Shown here: positions 32,903-40,881 of the stretch, one piece after another
Layout: the number at the start of each line of letters is the position of its first letter
How positions within the stretch are numbered: position 1 is the stretch's first letter
Assembly (NCBI RefSeq): GCF_000350525.1
Contig: NZ_AOCN01000015.1
Coordinates: forward strand, 1 to 64,000
Direction: 5' to 3'
From: Leucobacter salsicius M1-8
GTDB lineage: Bacteria > Actinomycetota > Actinomycetes > Actinomycetales > Microbacteriaceae
DNA: 64,000 nucleotides
Notes under the pieces: generated by a model
The model's database searches: none
Told to the model about the DNA's origin: nothing
What the model saw: only the letters and a program-made list of their open reading frames with translations
Program-made: the position numbers and the translations under genes

Positions 32903-33184
32903 ATGTCTAAGTCTGACTCTGCCAAGCACGATCCAGTGACCCCGTCGCGCAGGGACCGGCTGCGCCCGCTTGAGCTGGTTGGCTTCTCGGCCGTCCTCGC
33001 TATTTTTGCCGGCCTGGTCGTCATGCTCACGACGCGCGACTGGGTACTTGCACTTATCTTTCTCGGCGTCGCATTCATCGTTTCGGTGATGATGGTCGCG
33101 CTCATCGGGCTCGGTGGCAAGCCGAGTGACGAGGACGACGAGGCTCGCAAGGACCTGCAGAGCCCCGACGACGTCTGGCACTAA
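32903..33184 (+). CDS. Small two-span membrane protein, function unknown
   Basis: 93 residues: a basic, hydrophilic N-terminus, two transmembrane helices (VGFSAVLAIFAGLVVMLTT and LALIFLGVAFIVSVMMVALI) and an acidic tail ending SPDDVWH. It follows the HdeD-like gene by 50 bp and ends at a convergent terminator. Similar proteins are common next to dnaB in Microbacteriaceae, in my recollection, without assigned function. Confidence 0.78.
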   Translation: MSKSDSAKHDPVTPSRRDRLRPLELVGFSAVLAIFAGLVVMLTTRDWVLALIFLGVAFIVSVMMVALIGLGGKPSDEDDEARKDLQSPDDVWH

Positions 33185-33188
33185 GCCT

Positions 33189-33728
33189 CTACGCCTGAGA
33201 CTCCGAGCTGCCCATGCGGCGGCTCCTTCGACGCCCGCGCGACCACGCGCGGGCGTCTTTGCTTGATAACGCCAGCAGGATCAGGATGTCGAGCGTCACT
33301 GTGAGCAGCGTCGTGCGCACGGTGATCTCCTCGCCCGAGCTAAAGTAGGCGAGTGCTGCCGCCGTGATGCTGAGGGTAGTGCCCGCCATCACGAGCATGC
33401 GGGCCGCGTTGCTGCCGAGAAGCACTAGCCACGCCATGACCGCGAGCAAGATCACCCAGGCGAGATCCACCGTCACCACGATGCCCAGAAGTAAGTCTTG
33501 CTCGTCGCGCGAGAGGTCAATATCGTGAGCAACCTCGGGGAGCGCTCTCGCGAACCCGGCGAGCCACAGTAGGCCGCCTAGCGCACGCAACCATACGAGT
33601 ATGGCTCCGCCCGTGAGCGCCGACGGGCGAGGACCCCGCACCGCGGGATTGACGTCCGTGTGCGTCGCCGAGGCCAGGAGATCGACGGCGTCGCTGGTGA
33701 CGCCGCGCTTTGCGGGGAGCTCAGTCAT
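33189..33728 (-). CDS. Four-span membrane protein, function unknown
   Basis: 179 residues from ATG 33728, which overlaps the stop of the upstream gene by 8 nt. Hydrophobic segments: ILVWLRALGGLLWLAGFA, LLLGIVVTVDLAWVILLAVM, MLVMAGTTLSITAAALAYF and LTVTLDILILLAL. The cytoplasmic C-terminus is strongly basic (RGRRRSRR). It is coupled to the LssY_C-domain gene. The last codons contain a strong hairpin that serves as terminator for the opposite strand. Confidence 0.75.
   Translation of the reverse strand: MTELPAKRGVTSDAVDLLASATHTDVNPAVRGPRPSALTGGAILVWLRALGGLLWLAGFARALPEVAHDIDLSRDEQDLLLGIVVTVDLAWVILLAVMAWLVLLGSNAARMLVMAGTTLSITAAALAYFSSGEEITVRTTLLTVTLDILILLALSSKDARAWSRGRRRSRRMGSSESQA
33230..33257 (+). 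terminator. Terminator for plus-strand transcripts, inside convergent gene
   Basis: Perfect 12-bp arms GACGCCCGCGCG / CGCGCGGGCGTC with a 4-nt loop, followed by TTTGCTTG. It lies within the 3' coding end of the minus-strand gene 33189-33728 and would stop transcripts from dnaB and the two following genes. Confidence 0.8.
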
Positions 33729-34599
33729 TGGTCGTCGCCCCCGTTCTGTGGTCTGTATCGGCCCTGGAGATGTCGTGCCGGTCGATCTCGGCGATTTCGA
33801 TGATGGGCAGGTCGCCGTCGGTGTGCACGCTATCGCCGCCGCCGTTGCGCGAGTGATAACCGGTCGAGAAGTCGGGGAGGTGTACGACTCCCACATGGGG
33901 GCCAGAACCTAGCAGGCTCTGGACCACAAAATCCCGCTCGATGTCGATGTTTGCGTCGATCCGGTGCGTGATTTGGAGGGTGAACAGTGAGAAGCCCACC
34001 GCACGGTCGAACGTGCCCGCGGCGAGCCAGTCGACGCGGGTGCCGCCGGGCAGTAGCCAGCCGTCGGGTGTGCGCCAGAAGCGCACGTGGTGGCGTTTGG
34101 CGGGATTACCCGCGACCTCCTGCTGGTACGCGAAGTCCTGCATGCGGCCGAAGAGAAACAGGGGGCTGACCGGGGCCTCGGGGTAGCTCGAGCGCGACAC
34201 GGTCGAGGTTACGATGCGCAGGCTGGAGCGCAGGGTGACGGGGTCGGCCCGGATCCAGTCGGCGCGCTCCAGGGCCGCGTGCAGTTCGGCCTCGGGGCCG
34301 CGCAACGCGAGGTTCACGGGGTCGCCGAGCAGGCCGTCGCTCGTGCGGGCGCGGCCGATGAAGTAGTCGGGCACGTAGATGCTCGTGAGGATGCGGTGCA
34401 GCCGGGGCAGCGTCAGGTAGGCCAGGATCCCCCAGAACACGAGAAGGTAGGCGATGCCGAACCAGCCGACGCTGAGACTGTCGCCCAGCATGAGCCAGCC
34501 GAGCCAGACGGCGGCGACGCCCGCGAAGATGAAGAAGAACTCGTCGAGCACTGCGGTGAGGGAAACGCGTCGTCGCGCCCGCTGCGGTGAGGTGCCCAT
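33721..34599 (-). CDS. LssY C-terminal-domain membrane protein
   Basis: 292 residues. Two N-terminal transmembrane spans (FFFIFAGVAAVWLGWLML, FGIAYLLVFWGILAYL) are followed by an LssY_C-like domain: ERADWIRADPVTLRSSLRI, SPLFLFGRMQDFAYQQEV and KRHHVRFWRT. The family occurs beside PAP2 phosphatases or on its own; the activity is unproven. It is the first gene of a two-gene minus-strand unit; the long palindrome 34621-34692 lies just upstream. Confidence 0.82.
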   Translation of the reverse strand: MGTSPQRARRRVSLTAVLDEFFFIFAGVAAVWLGWLMLGDSLSVGWFGIAYLLVFWGILAYLTLPRLHRILTSIYVPDYFIGRARTSDGLLGDPVNLALRGPEAELHAALERADWIRADPVTLRSSLRIVTSTVSRSSYPEAPVSPLFLFGRMQDFAYQQEVAGNPAKRHHVRFWRTPDGWLLPGGTRVDWLAAGTFDRAVGFSLFTLQITHRIDANIDIERDFVVQSLLGSGPHVGVVHLPDFSTGYHSRNGGGDSVHTDGDLPIIEIAEIDRHDISRADTDHRTGATTND

Positions 34600-34620
34600 G
34601 GAATCATCGTACCGACCCGT

Positions 34621-34692
34621 GGCCGCGCAGATGCCCTAGTTTGGACGCTTTTCAGGCGTCTAAAGCGTCCAAACTAGGGCATCTGCGCGGCC
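34621..34692. repeat. Long palindrome, AGATGCCCTAGTTTGG family (copy 1)
   Basis: Perfect 31-bp arms (34621-34651, 34662-34692) with a 10-nt loop lie between the LssY_C gene start and the SIP gene stop. It shares CAGATGCCCTAGTTTG with copy 2 at 35753 (one base different). It probably terminates the SIP transcript, but the arm length is far beyond a normal terminator. Confidence 0.85.
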
Positions 34693-34706
34693 TGGCGATG
34701 GTTGGC

Positions 34707-35627
34707 CTACTCGTCGGGGTCCGTCGGGTCGATCGGTGCGTGGTGATCGAACGCCGTGTCGCCGCGTCGCCAGTAGCCCGTGACGGCGTACTGCTCTCGG
34801 GGCAACCCGAGCTCGTGGCGCAGCAGCCTGCGCAGCGGAATGAGCGAGGTCGCCTCACCGGCCACGAACACGTACGTGTCGGCGTCGATGCCAGCCGCCG
34901 TGGCAGCCGCGACGAAACCGTCGGTAGCGGCAGTGACCGGGACATCCCGGCCGCACTGCGCGCGCAGGTACCGCCGAGCGGACTCCGCAGCGTCAGTGAC
35001 CGATCCAGCTACAGAGTCTGCATCAACGTGAGTGTTGGCTCCAGCGTCATGCGTCTCAGCTGCGGCCTCATCAGCATCAACGATCACCCGAACATCGGCA
35101 CTGGCAGGCATCTCCGATACCCAGCGCGCGGCGGCTGGCAGCGCCGTGCCGTCCACGAAGCAGAGCACGCGGGGTGCGTCAGTGGCGACCTCGCGCGAAC
35201 CACGGGGCCCCACGACGACGAGCTGGTCCCCCGGCCGGGCGCCCGCGGCCCACCGTGAGGCGGGGCCGGCGTTGGCGTGCTGCAGGATGTCGAGGTCGAA
35301 GGCGCGCTCGCCGGTCTCGGGCAGCTCGCGCATGTTCATCGGGGTGAAGTCGCGGCCGTGCATCGGCAGGTCGGGGCGCACTATGCCGTCGGTGTCGTGA
35401 CCGGCTGGGGCAGGAGCGTTCAGCACACCGGTGTCGGGATCCGGAAAGAAGACGCGGGCATGGTCCGACGGGCCGGTGCTCGCCCAGTCATGGAGTTCAG
35501 GGCTGGCGAGGCTCACCCGAATGAAGTTTTCGACCTGAGTGACCGCAGCCACGGTCACGGTGCGGGCGGTGAATCGGTGCCGAGTGGTGGGGCGGTTAAA
35601 ATGGGCGAGGAGATCTGCGTTGGTCAC
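34707..35627 (-). CDS. Siderophore-interacting protein (FAD-dependent ferric-siderophore reductase)
   Basis: 306 residues from GTG 35627 (AAAGGA about 6 nt upstream) rather than the ATG at 35654, which would place the ribosome site inside the gene. The ViuB/SIP family is indicated by HRFTARTV, GPRGSREVATDAPRVLCFVD (FAD/NAD-binding hinge), TYVFVAGEATSLIPLRRLL and the terminal GYWRRGD. It reduces ferric siderophores to release iron in the cytoplasm. There is an Ala/Asp-rich insert at about 195-225. No clear DtxR-type iron box is visible upstream. Confidence 0.9.
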   Translation of the reverse strand: MTNADLLAHFNRPTTRHRFTARTVTVAAVTQVENFIRVSLASPELHDWASTGPSDHARVFFPDPDTGVLNAPAPAGHDTDGIVRPDLPMHGRDFTPMNMRELPETGERAFDLDILQHANAGPASRWAAGARPGDQLVVVGPRGSREVATDAPRVLCFVDGTALPAAARWVSEMPASADVRVIVDADEAAAETHDAGANTHVDADSVAGSVTDAAESARRYLRAQCGRDVPVTAATDGFVAAATAAGIDADTYVFVAGEATSLIPLRRLLRHELGLPREQYAVTGYWRRGDTAFDHHAPIDPTDPDE

Positions 35628-35752
35628 GGCCGTCCTTTCATGGAGTACCTCCACTCTGGCCTATCCGCCTGGGTAGTGCCGGGTTGCGGCTGGCGACATA
35701 GCGGTACCCACTTTCCGAGCCCCTTCCAGCCCCGCCCCCCTCCCGGAAACGA

Positions 35753-35812
35753 ACAGATGCCCCAGTTTGTTTGCTTTAGACGGTTCTAAAACAAACAAAC
35801 TGGGGCATCTGT
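35753..35812. repeat. Long palindrome, AGATGCCCCAGTTTGT family (copy 2)
   Basis: The arms ACAGATGCCCCAGTTTGTTT / AAACAAACTGGGGCATCTGT extend inward with one mismatch to a roughly 4-nt loop. It lies between the SIP gene start and the purB stop, so it can serve as the purB terminator. Its core matches the palindrome at 34621, on the other side of the SIP gene. Confidence 0.85.
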
Positions 35813-35827
35813 GGCCGAGCGAACGAA

Positions 35828-37213
35828 CTACCGCTGCAGGAAGTCGACCAGGCGCACCGCGTCGCCAATGTAGGTCGCGGGCGTCAGCGCGAGCAGACGC
35901 TGCTTCGCCTCGTCGCCGATCTCGAGCGCCGACACGAACTCGATGAGATCGGCCTGGCCGATCCGGCGCCCGCGCGTGAGCTCCTTGAGTGCCGCGTACG
36001 GGTCAGAAATCGTCGAACGACCGGCGGTCACCTCAGCGCGAATCACGGTCTGAATCGCCTCGCCGAGCACCTCCCAGTTGTGGTCCAGGTCGTAAGCGAG
36101 CGCCTCGGGTGCCGCATCGATCTGGCCCAGGCCCTTCACGATGTTGTCGAGTGCGAGCACCGAGTGGCCAATGCCCACGCCGATGTTGCGCTGTGCCGAC
36201 GAGTCGGTCAGGTCGCGCTGCCAGCGGCTGGTCACGAGCGTCGCGGCGAGCGAGTCGAGGATCGCGTTCGACAGTTCGAGGTTCGCCTCAGCGTTCTCGA
36301 AGCGGATCGGATTGACCTTGTGTGGCATGGTCGACGAGCCGGTAGCGCCCGCCACGGGGATCTGGCGGAAGTACCCGATGGAGATGTAGCTCCAGATGTC
36401 GGTCGCGAGGTTGTGCAGAATGCGGTTCGCGTGTGCGATGCGCGTGTACAGCTCGGCCTGCCAGTCGTGCGACTCGATCTGCGTGGTCAGCGGGTTCCAA
36501 TCGAGGCCCAGGCCCTCAACGAACTCCTGCGACACCTGCACCCAGTCAACGGCGGGATCGGCAGCGAGGTGCGCGGCAAACGTGCCGGTCGCGCCCGAGA
36601 ACTTGCCCAGGTACTCGATGTCATCGATCTGGTTGAGCTGGCGCTCGAGACGGTACACGAACACGGCGAGCTCGCGGCCCAGCGTCGTGGGCGTCGCGGG
36701 CTGACCGTGCGTGCGGCTCATCATCGGCAGCTCGCGGTACTCCTCGGCCTGGCGTGCGATCTCGGCGATCACCTTGACGAAGCGGGGGCGCCACACATCG
36801 GCGACGGCCTGCTTCACGGTCAGCGCGTACGACAGGTTGTTGATGTCTTCGCTCGTGCAGCACACGTGCGTCAGCTCGGCGAGGTGCCCGAGGCCCTGCT
36901 GCTCGAGGCGTGCGCGCACGAGGTACTCGACGGCCTTCACATCGTGCTGGGTGACGCGCTCGGTCTCAGCGAGCTCGTCGATCTCGGCCTGCCCAAAGTT
37001 CGCGGCCCACTCGCGCAGGCTTGCCAGCTGCTCGGCTGCGATCGGCGTTCCGCCCAGCAGCGAGTGCTCGGTCAGGTAGGCGAGCCACTCGACCTCGACG
37101 TGCACGCGCGCCTTGTTCAGGCCCGCCTCCGAGAGCGTGTTGCCGAGGTCTTGGACCGCGGCGCGGTAGCGGCCATCGAGCGGGCTGATGGGCTGAGGGG
37201 GCAGGGTCGTCAT
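35828..37213 (-). CDS. purB: Adenylosuccinate lyase
   Basis: 461 residues from ATG 37213 (CGGAG 6-8 nt upstream). It starts QPISPLDGRYR, typical of the longer PurB class. Fumarase/aspartase-superfamily signature GSSTMPHKVNPIRFENAEAN (about 300); SRTHGQPATPTTLGRELA and DLTDSSAQRNIGVG are also conserved. It cleaves fumarate from SAICAR and adenylosuccinate in purine synthesis. Confidence 0.96.
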   Translation of the reverse strand: MTTLPPQPISPLDGRYRAAVQDLGNTLSEAGLNKARVHVEVEWLAYLTEHSLLGGTPIAAEQLASLREWAANFGQAEIDELAETERVTQHDVKAVEYLVRARLEQQGLGHLAELTHVCCTSEDINNLSYALTVKQAVADVWRPRFVKVIAEIARQAEEYRELPMMSRTHGQPATPTTLGRELAVFVYRLERQLNQIDDIEYLGKFSGATGTFAAHLAADPAVDWVQVSQEFVEGLGLDWNPLTTQIESHDWQAELYTRIAHANRILHNLATDIWSYISIGYFRQIPVAGATGSSTMPHKVNPIRFENAEANLELSNAILDSLAATLVTSRWQRDLTDSSAQRNIGVGIGHSVLALDNIVKGLGQIDAAPEALAYDLDHNWEVLGEAIQTVIRAEVTAGRSTISDPYAALKELTRGRRIGQADLIEFVSALEIGDEAKQRLLALTPATYIGDAVRLVDFLQR

Positions 37214-37469
37214 GTTGTCTCCGTGCGGTGTCGGCGAATAACGGGCAAATCTCCCACTATTCTCCCATCTATTGCGGCGCCGGATCCCGGCCCGCGAGCA
37301 AGCGGGGTGCACGACGCGGCTGCGGGCCGCTCGTGAGCGGGATCCGGATCAGCCACGGCGCCCGGATCGCAGCGCCTCAGCAGGCTGTTTCACGGGAAAC
37401 ATTGGGGTGTAAGAGCAGTCGTCGTCGGAGGCAGGCGGGGCGTTTCTGGCCGGTTGCTAGGCTCGAGCT
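37214..37469. promoter_or_regulatory. Divergent region between purB and proline-rich gene
   Basis: It holds an imperfect large hairpin whose outer arms are CCGGATCCC / GGGATCCGG (37280-37288, 37339-37347) with an inner GGCCCGC / GCGGGCC. TAGGCT (37458-37463) lies 6 nt before the ATG at 37470, suggesting a leaderless start there. No gene is seen. Confidence 0.45.
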
Positions 37470-38840
37470 ATGACGTTGCCTCCTCCGAATGAGCCCTGGA
37501 ACCCGCCGCTGCCTCCGACCCCTAATGCGGCGGAGTGGCCCGAACCGGGTGACATGGATGAGGCTCCGACTGCGACGTTCGTGGATTCGTCGACGGCGCC
37601 CACGGCGGTGATGCCGCCTCCCCCGCTGCCGGCATCGATGCCTGCGCCTCCGCAGCCGCTGCCGGCTCCGCCCGCTGTTCCGGGAGCGCCGTCTTGGCCA
37701 GCGCCCGCCGCCGCGCCTGTGCCGATGCCTGCACCTCCGGCTCCGACGTTCGGAGCCCCTGTCAGCAATGCGCCGTCCGGAGGGTTCGGCGGCAATGGTG
37801 TTCCCGGGGGTCAGGCGCCTCCGCCGCAGGCTCCCCGCCCGGCCAGGCGCCGTTCCAAACGCCGCACCATCCTCTGGGCGAGCGTGGGCGTGGGCGTCGC
37901 GCTGCTCGCCGGCGGTGCCGCGGTGGCGGTGTCCCTGATCAACGATTCGCGCGATCCGGCGGCCCAGGTTGAGGAGTATCTCGGCCTGCTCGCGAGCGGT
38001 GAGGCCCAGAAGGCCGCGAAGCTCGTCGACCCGGCCGTGGCCGACGCCTCGCTGCTCACCGACGAGGTGCTGGGGGCGGCCGACGAGCGCATCGATGTGG
38101 TTTCGGTCGAGACGGTGGACCGTTCGGGCGAATCTGCGCGTGTGCTGGCGCGCATGTCGCTCGCTGGCGAGGAGTTTGAGCGCGAGTTTACGGTCGATCA
38201 CGGGCCCAACGAGTGGCTCCTCCTCGAGACCTGGGAGCTCAACGAGCCGCTCGTCGTTGAGGCAACGATCTCGCTGACCGGCCCCGTGAGCGCGGGCGAT
38301 ATGCCCGTCGCGGTGCAGGTAGCCGGGGTTGAGACGGTGATCGCCGACACCATGACGGGTGACGACACGGGCACCGTGTATGTCTACCCTGGCGTGTACG
38401 GGGTCGCGGCGGGCGACCTGGGTGCCTATCTCACGAGCGAGGGCGACAGCCTGGTCGCGGGGCACCCCGAAACGTGGCCCGAAGTGCGGCTCGCCGCCGA
38501 GCTCAATGGCGCGTTTGAGGAAGAGGTTCTCGCGCAGGCGGCCGCCTACGCTGACGGCTGCGTGCGGGTGGGCGGCAATGAAGTGGTGTCGAGCAACATG
38601 GACTCCAGCTGCCCCGCGATCACCCGCAACACTCGGCTGTCCGAGCTGAAAGTGTCAAAGTACCCGAAGGCGCTGAGCGACGTGGGCGCCAAGTCGTTTA
38701 GAACCGAGGAGTACGAGTTTGAGGTGCGCAGCAGCTCGGCCTCCGCACGCCTCGACCGGTCAAGCTCGTCGCTCTCGGGCGAGATCAGCTGGAAAAACGG
38801 CAAGCCCAGCGTCATCGACGCCAGCTTCGGCTGGTGGTAG
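37470..38840 (+). CDS. Proline-rich single-span membrane protein with extracytoplasmic domain
   Basis: 456 residues. Residues 1-125 are Pro/Ala-rich and probably disordered in the cytoplasm, then RRRSKRR, one transmembrane span (ILWASVGVGVALLAGGAAVAV) and an extracytoplasmic region. The first outer part (DPAAQVEEYLGLLASGEAQKA onward) looks like a DUF4878/NTF2-type domain. A repeat of this style continues to the C-terminus, with one likely disulfide (Cys in ADGCVRVGG and SSCPAITR). The function is unknown; such architecture is common in actinobacterial envelope proteins. Confidence 0.75.
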   Translation: MTLPPPNEPWNPPLPPTPNAAEWPEPGDMDEAPTATFVDSSTAPTAVMPPPPLPASMPAPPQPLPAPPAVPGAPSWPAPAAAPVPMPAPPAPTFGAPVSNAPSGGFGGNGVPGGQAPPPQAPRPARRRSKRRTILWASVGVGVALLAGGAAVAVSLINDSRDPAAQVEEYLGLLASGEAQKAAKLVDPAVADASLLTDEVLGAADERIDVVSVETVDRSGESARVLARMSLAGEEFEREFTVDHGPNEWLLLETWELNEPLVVEATISLTGPVSAGDMPVAVQVAGVETVIADTMTGDDTGTVYVYPGVYGVAAGDLGAYLTSEGDSLVAGHPETWPEVRLAAELNGAFEEEVLAQAAAYADGCVRVGGNEVVSSNMDSSCPAITRNTRLSELKVSKYPKALSDVGAKSFRTEEYEFEVRSSSASARLDRSSSSLSGEISWKNGKPSVIDASFGWW

Positions 38841-38846
38841 CGGCCG

Positions 38847-39254
38847 TTAGGGCTTCTTCTTCTTGCCGGTGCCGAGCAGTCCGTTCATGATGCCCGAGAG
38901 CACTGACATGACGAGTGCCGCAAGCACGCCCCACCAGAACGTCTCGACCTTCAACCCGAAGCCGGCGAGGTCGGACAACCAGCCCACGAGCGCGAACATG
39001 AGTCCGTTCACGATCAGTCCGAACAGGCCGAGGGTGATGATGTACAGCGGAATGGACACGAACCGCACGACGCGACCGAGTGTGCCATTCACGAGGCCGA
39101 ACGCGAGCGCCACGAGGACGAGTGTGATGAGCGGGGCGTACTCGTCATCGCTGATGGGCACGATCCAGACCCCGTGATCGCCGGTGCCGCCGACGATGAG
39201 CGTGGTGAGCCACAGCGCGAAGGCGCCAACCAATACCCGAATTACAGAACGCAT
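38847..39254 (-). CDS. Phage-holin-4-like membrane protein (PF04020 type)
   Basis: 135 residues from ATG 39254; the frame upstream to 39329 is not supported. Four hydrophobic helices (IRVLVGAFALWLTTLIVGG; LITLVLVALAFGLVNGTLG; IPLYIITLGLFGLIVNGLMF; WWGVLAALVMSVLSGIMNGL) and a GKKKKP tail match the widespread holin-like family. These are chromosomal membrane proteins, not evidence of a prophage. CAGAAT lies 6 nt before the start on the minus strand, so the message may be leaderless. It is divergent from hisC. Confidence 0.85.
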   Translation of the reverse strand: MRSVIRVLVGAFALWLTTLIVGGTGDHGVWIVPISDDEYAPLITLVLVALAFGLVNGTLGRVVRFVSIPLYIITLGLFGLIVNGLMFALVGWLSDLAGFGLKVETFWWGVLAALVMSVLSGIMNGLLGTGKKKKP

Positions 39255-39343
39255 GTGCCAATTCTGGCAGCGGCAAGTGTGATGCTGCCGGGAAGTCGAC
39301 TCCCTGCGTAGCCGTGCCCGCGGCATCACTAGACTGTGTGCTC

Positions 39344-40492
39344 ATGAGCGAACAGGCGACTCCCCCCGTCAAACTCCGCGCAAGCGTGCTGGCCGCGCCC
39401 GCGTACAAGCAGGGGGCCGCGCCCACCAAGCCCGGCTTTAAGCTCTCGAGCAACGAGAATCCGTTCAGCCCGCTGCCCGGCGTGCTCGAGGCCGTCGCCG
39501 CTCGCGCGGCCGACTCCAACCGCTACGCCGGCGCCGCAATGCCCGAGCTGCGCGAGACCATCGGCGCGCTCTTTGGCGTCGGGCCCGATCACGTAGCTCT
39601 CGGTGCCGGATCGGTGACCCTGCTGTTCCAGCTCGTGCATGCCGCGGCGGGCCCGGGCGACGAATACCTGTACGCGTGGCCGAGCTTTGAGGCGTACCCG
39701 TCACTGGGCCTCGCCTCGGGCGCCACCCCCGTGGCCGTGCCGCTCACCGGCACCGCCGAGCACGATCTCGACGCGATGGCCGACCGCATCACCGACGCGA
39801 CCCGCGTGGTGCTGCTGTGCACGCCCAACAACCCGACGGGCCCTGCATTGAAGCGCGACGCGTTCGACCGCTTCATGGCCCGCGTACCCAGCGATACCCT
39901 CGTGGTGCTCGACGAGGCCTACCGAGAGTTCGTCACCGACCCCGGCGCGGTGCGCGGCGAGGACGTGCTCACGCAGTACCCCAACCTCGTCGTGCTGCGC
40001 ACCTTCTCGAAGGCCTACGGGCTCGCGGGGCTGCGCATCGGTTATGGCGTCGGCTCCCCCGCGATTCTGGCGGCCGCCGCAAGCGTCGCGATTCCCCTGT
40101 CAGTGACCGGCGTCGCCGAGTCGGCTGCGCTCGCCTCGCTGGCCCCCGAGGCCACGGTGGTGCACGACGAACGCGTTGCTGAGCTCGTCGCCCGCCGCGA
40201 TGCGCTCGTGTCAGCGCTGCGTGAGCTGGGCCTTGCGGTGCCCGATGCACAAGCGAACTTCGTTTGGATTCCCGAGGTTGCGGCAGGCGCGGCTGCCGCA
40301 GGTCAGGGTGGTTCCGGTCAGGGCGGTACCGAGCTAACCGGTGTGCCGAATGCGCAGGCGCTCGCCGCCGACTTCGTCGAGGCCGGCACGCTCGTGCGCC
40401 CCTTCCCGGGCCACGGCGTGCGCATCTCGGTCGGCGAGGCGGAAAGCCTGCCCGAGGCGCTGCGCATCGTGCACGCGCACCTCGCCGACTAG
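39344..40492 (+). CDS. hisC: Histidinol-phosphate aminotransferase family enzyme
   Basis: 382 residues from ATG 39344; TAGACT at 39330-39335 places the start near the transcription start. It is a fold-type I PLP enzyme: KLSSNENPFSPLPGV, LCTPNNPTGPAL, VVLDEAYREFV and the PLP-Lys motif RTFSKAYGLAGLRIGYG. A Gly/Gln-rich insertion lies at about 316-335. It converts imidazole-acetol phosphate and glutamate to histidinol phosphate. As it is outside a his operon it could also be the aromatic-amino-acid paralogue (Pat). Confidence 0.88.
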   Translation: MSEQATPPVKLRASVLAAPAYKQGAAPTKPGFKLSSNENPFSPLPGVLEAVAARAADSNRYAGAAMPELRETIGALFGVGPDHVALGAGSVTLLFQLVHAAAGPGDEYLYAWPSFEAYPSLGLASGATPVAVPLTGTAEHDLDAMADRITDATRVVLLCTPNNPTGPALKRDAFDRFMARVPSDTLVVLDEAYREFVTDPGAVRGEDVLTQYPNLVVLRTFSKAYGLAGLRIGYGVGSPAILAAAASVAIPLSVTGVAESAALASLAPEATVVHDERVAELVARRDALVSALRELGLAVPDAQANFVWIPEVAAGAAAAGQGGSGQGGTELTGVPNAQALAADFVEAGTLVRPFPGHGVRISVGEAESLPEALRIVHAHLAD

Positions 40493-40881
40493 TCGAGCGC
40501 GTGGCTGGCAGTCCACCCGTCGTGGATTACGCACAGGTGAGCGGCGCAGCCGCGATCCGGATCAAGCCTCCAGCTCACCGGCCCCAGATCACCTCGCCCC
40601 CAAAGGCACCGCCTGTCAAATATGCGCGGGTTCTTCCGCTTTAGAAGGGCCCATAAGCGGAACTTCCCCCGCAGGTTCTTCGGCGGTGAGCCTCACACCA
40701 GGTCCCTGGCGGCTTCGCACTCCCACCGCTGCCAACACTCCGGCTGGGGCCAAATGTGGGGGTTATTGAGCGCCATAACCCCCAAGCGTGGCCCCAGAGG
40801 AAGAGCACGGCCGCCCACGAAATTGCAGTGAAAGCGGCTCATATCCTGTCCCAGTCATGGTGCATGATTACACTGGCATAG
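40493..40881. repeat. Intergenic region with two imperfect palindromes and E1 promoter
   Basis: The first palindrome, 40626-40672, is built on TTCCGCTT / AAGCGGAA. The second, 40744-40797, has two perfect 9-bp stems, CTGGGGCCA / TGGCCCCAG outside and GGGGGTTAT / ATAACCCCC inside, separated by 5-nt internal loops. TACACT (40869-40874) lies 7 nt before the E1-alpha ATG and gives a leaderless-type start. No gene is seen. Confidence 0.6.

Noticed and set aside
38847-39254. Holin-like protein as evidence of a prophage
   Set aside because: PF04020-type proteins are ordinary chromosomal membrane proteins in actinobacteria, and no other phage gene is near.
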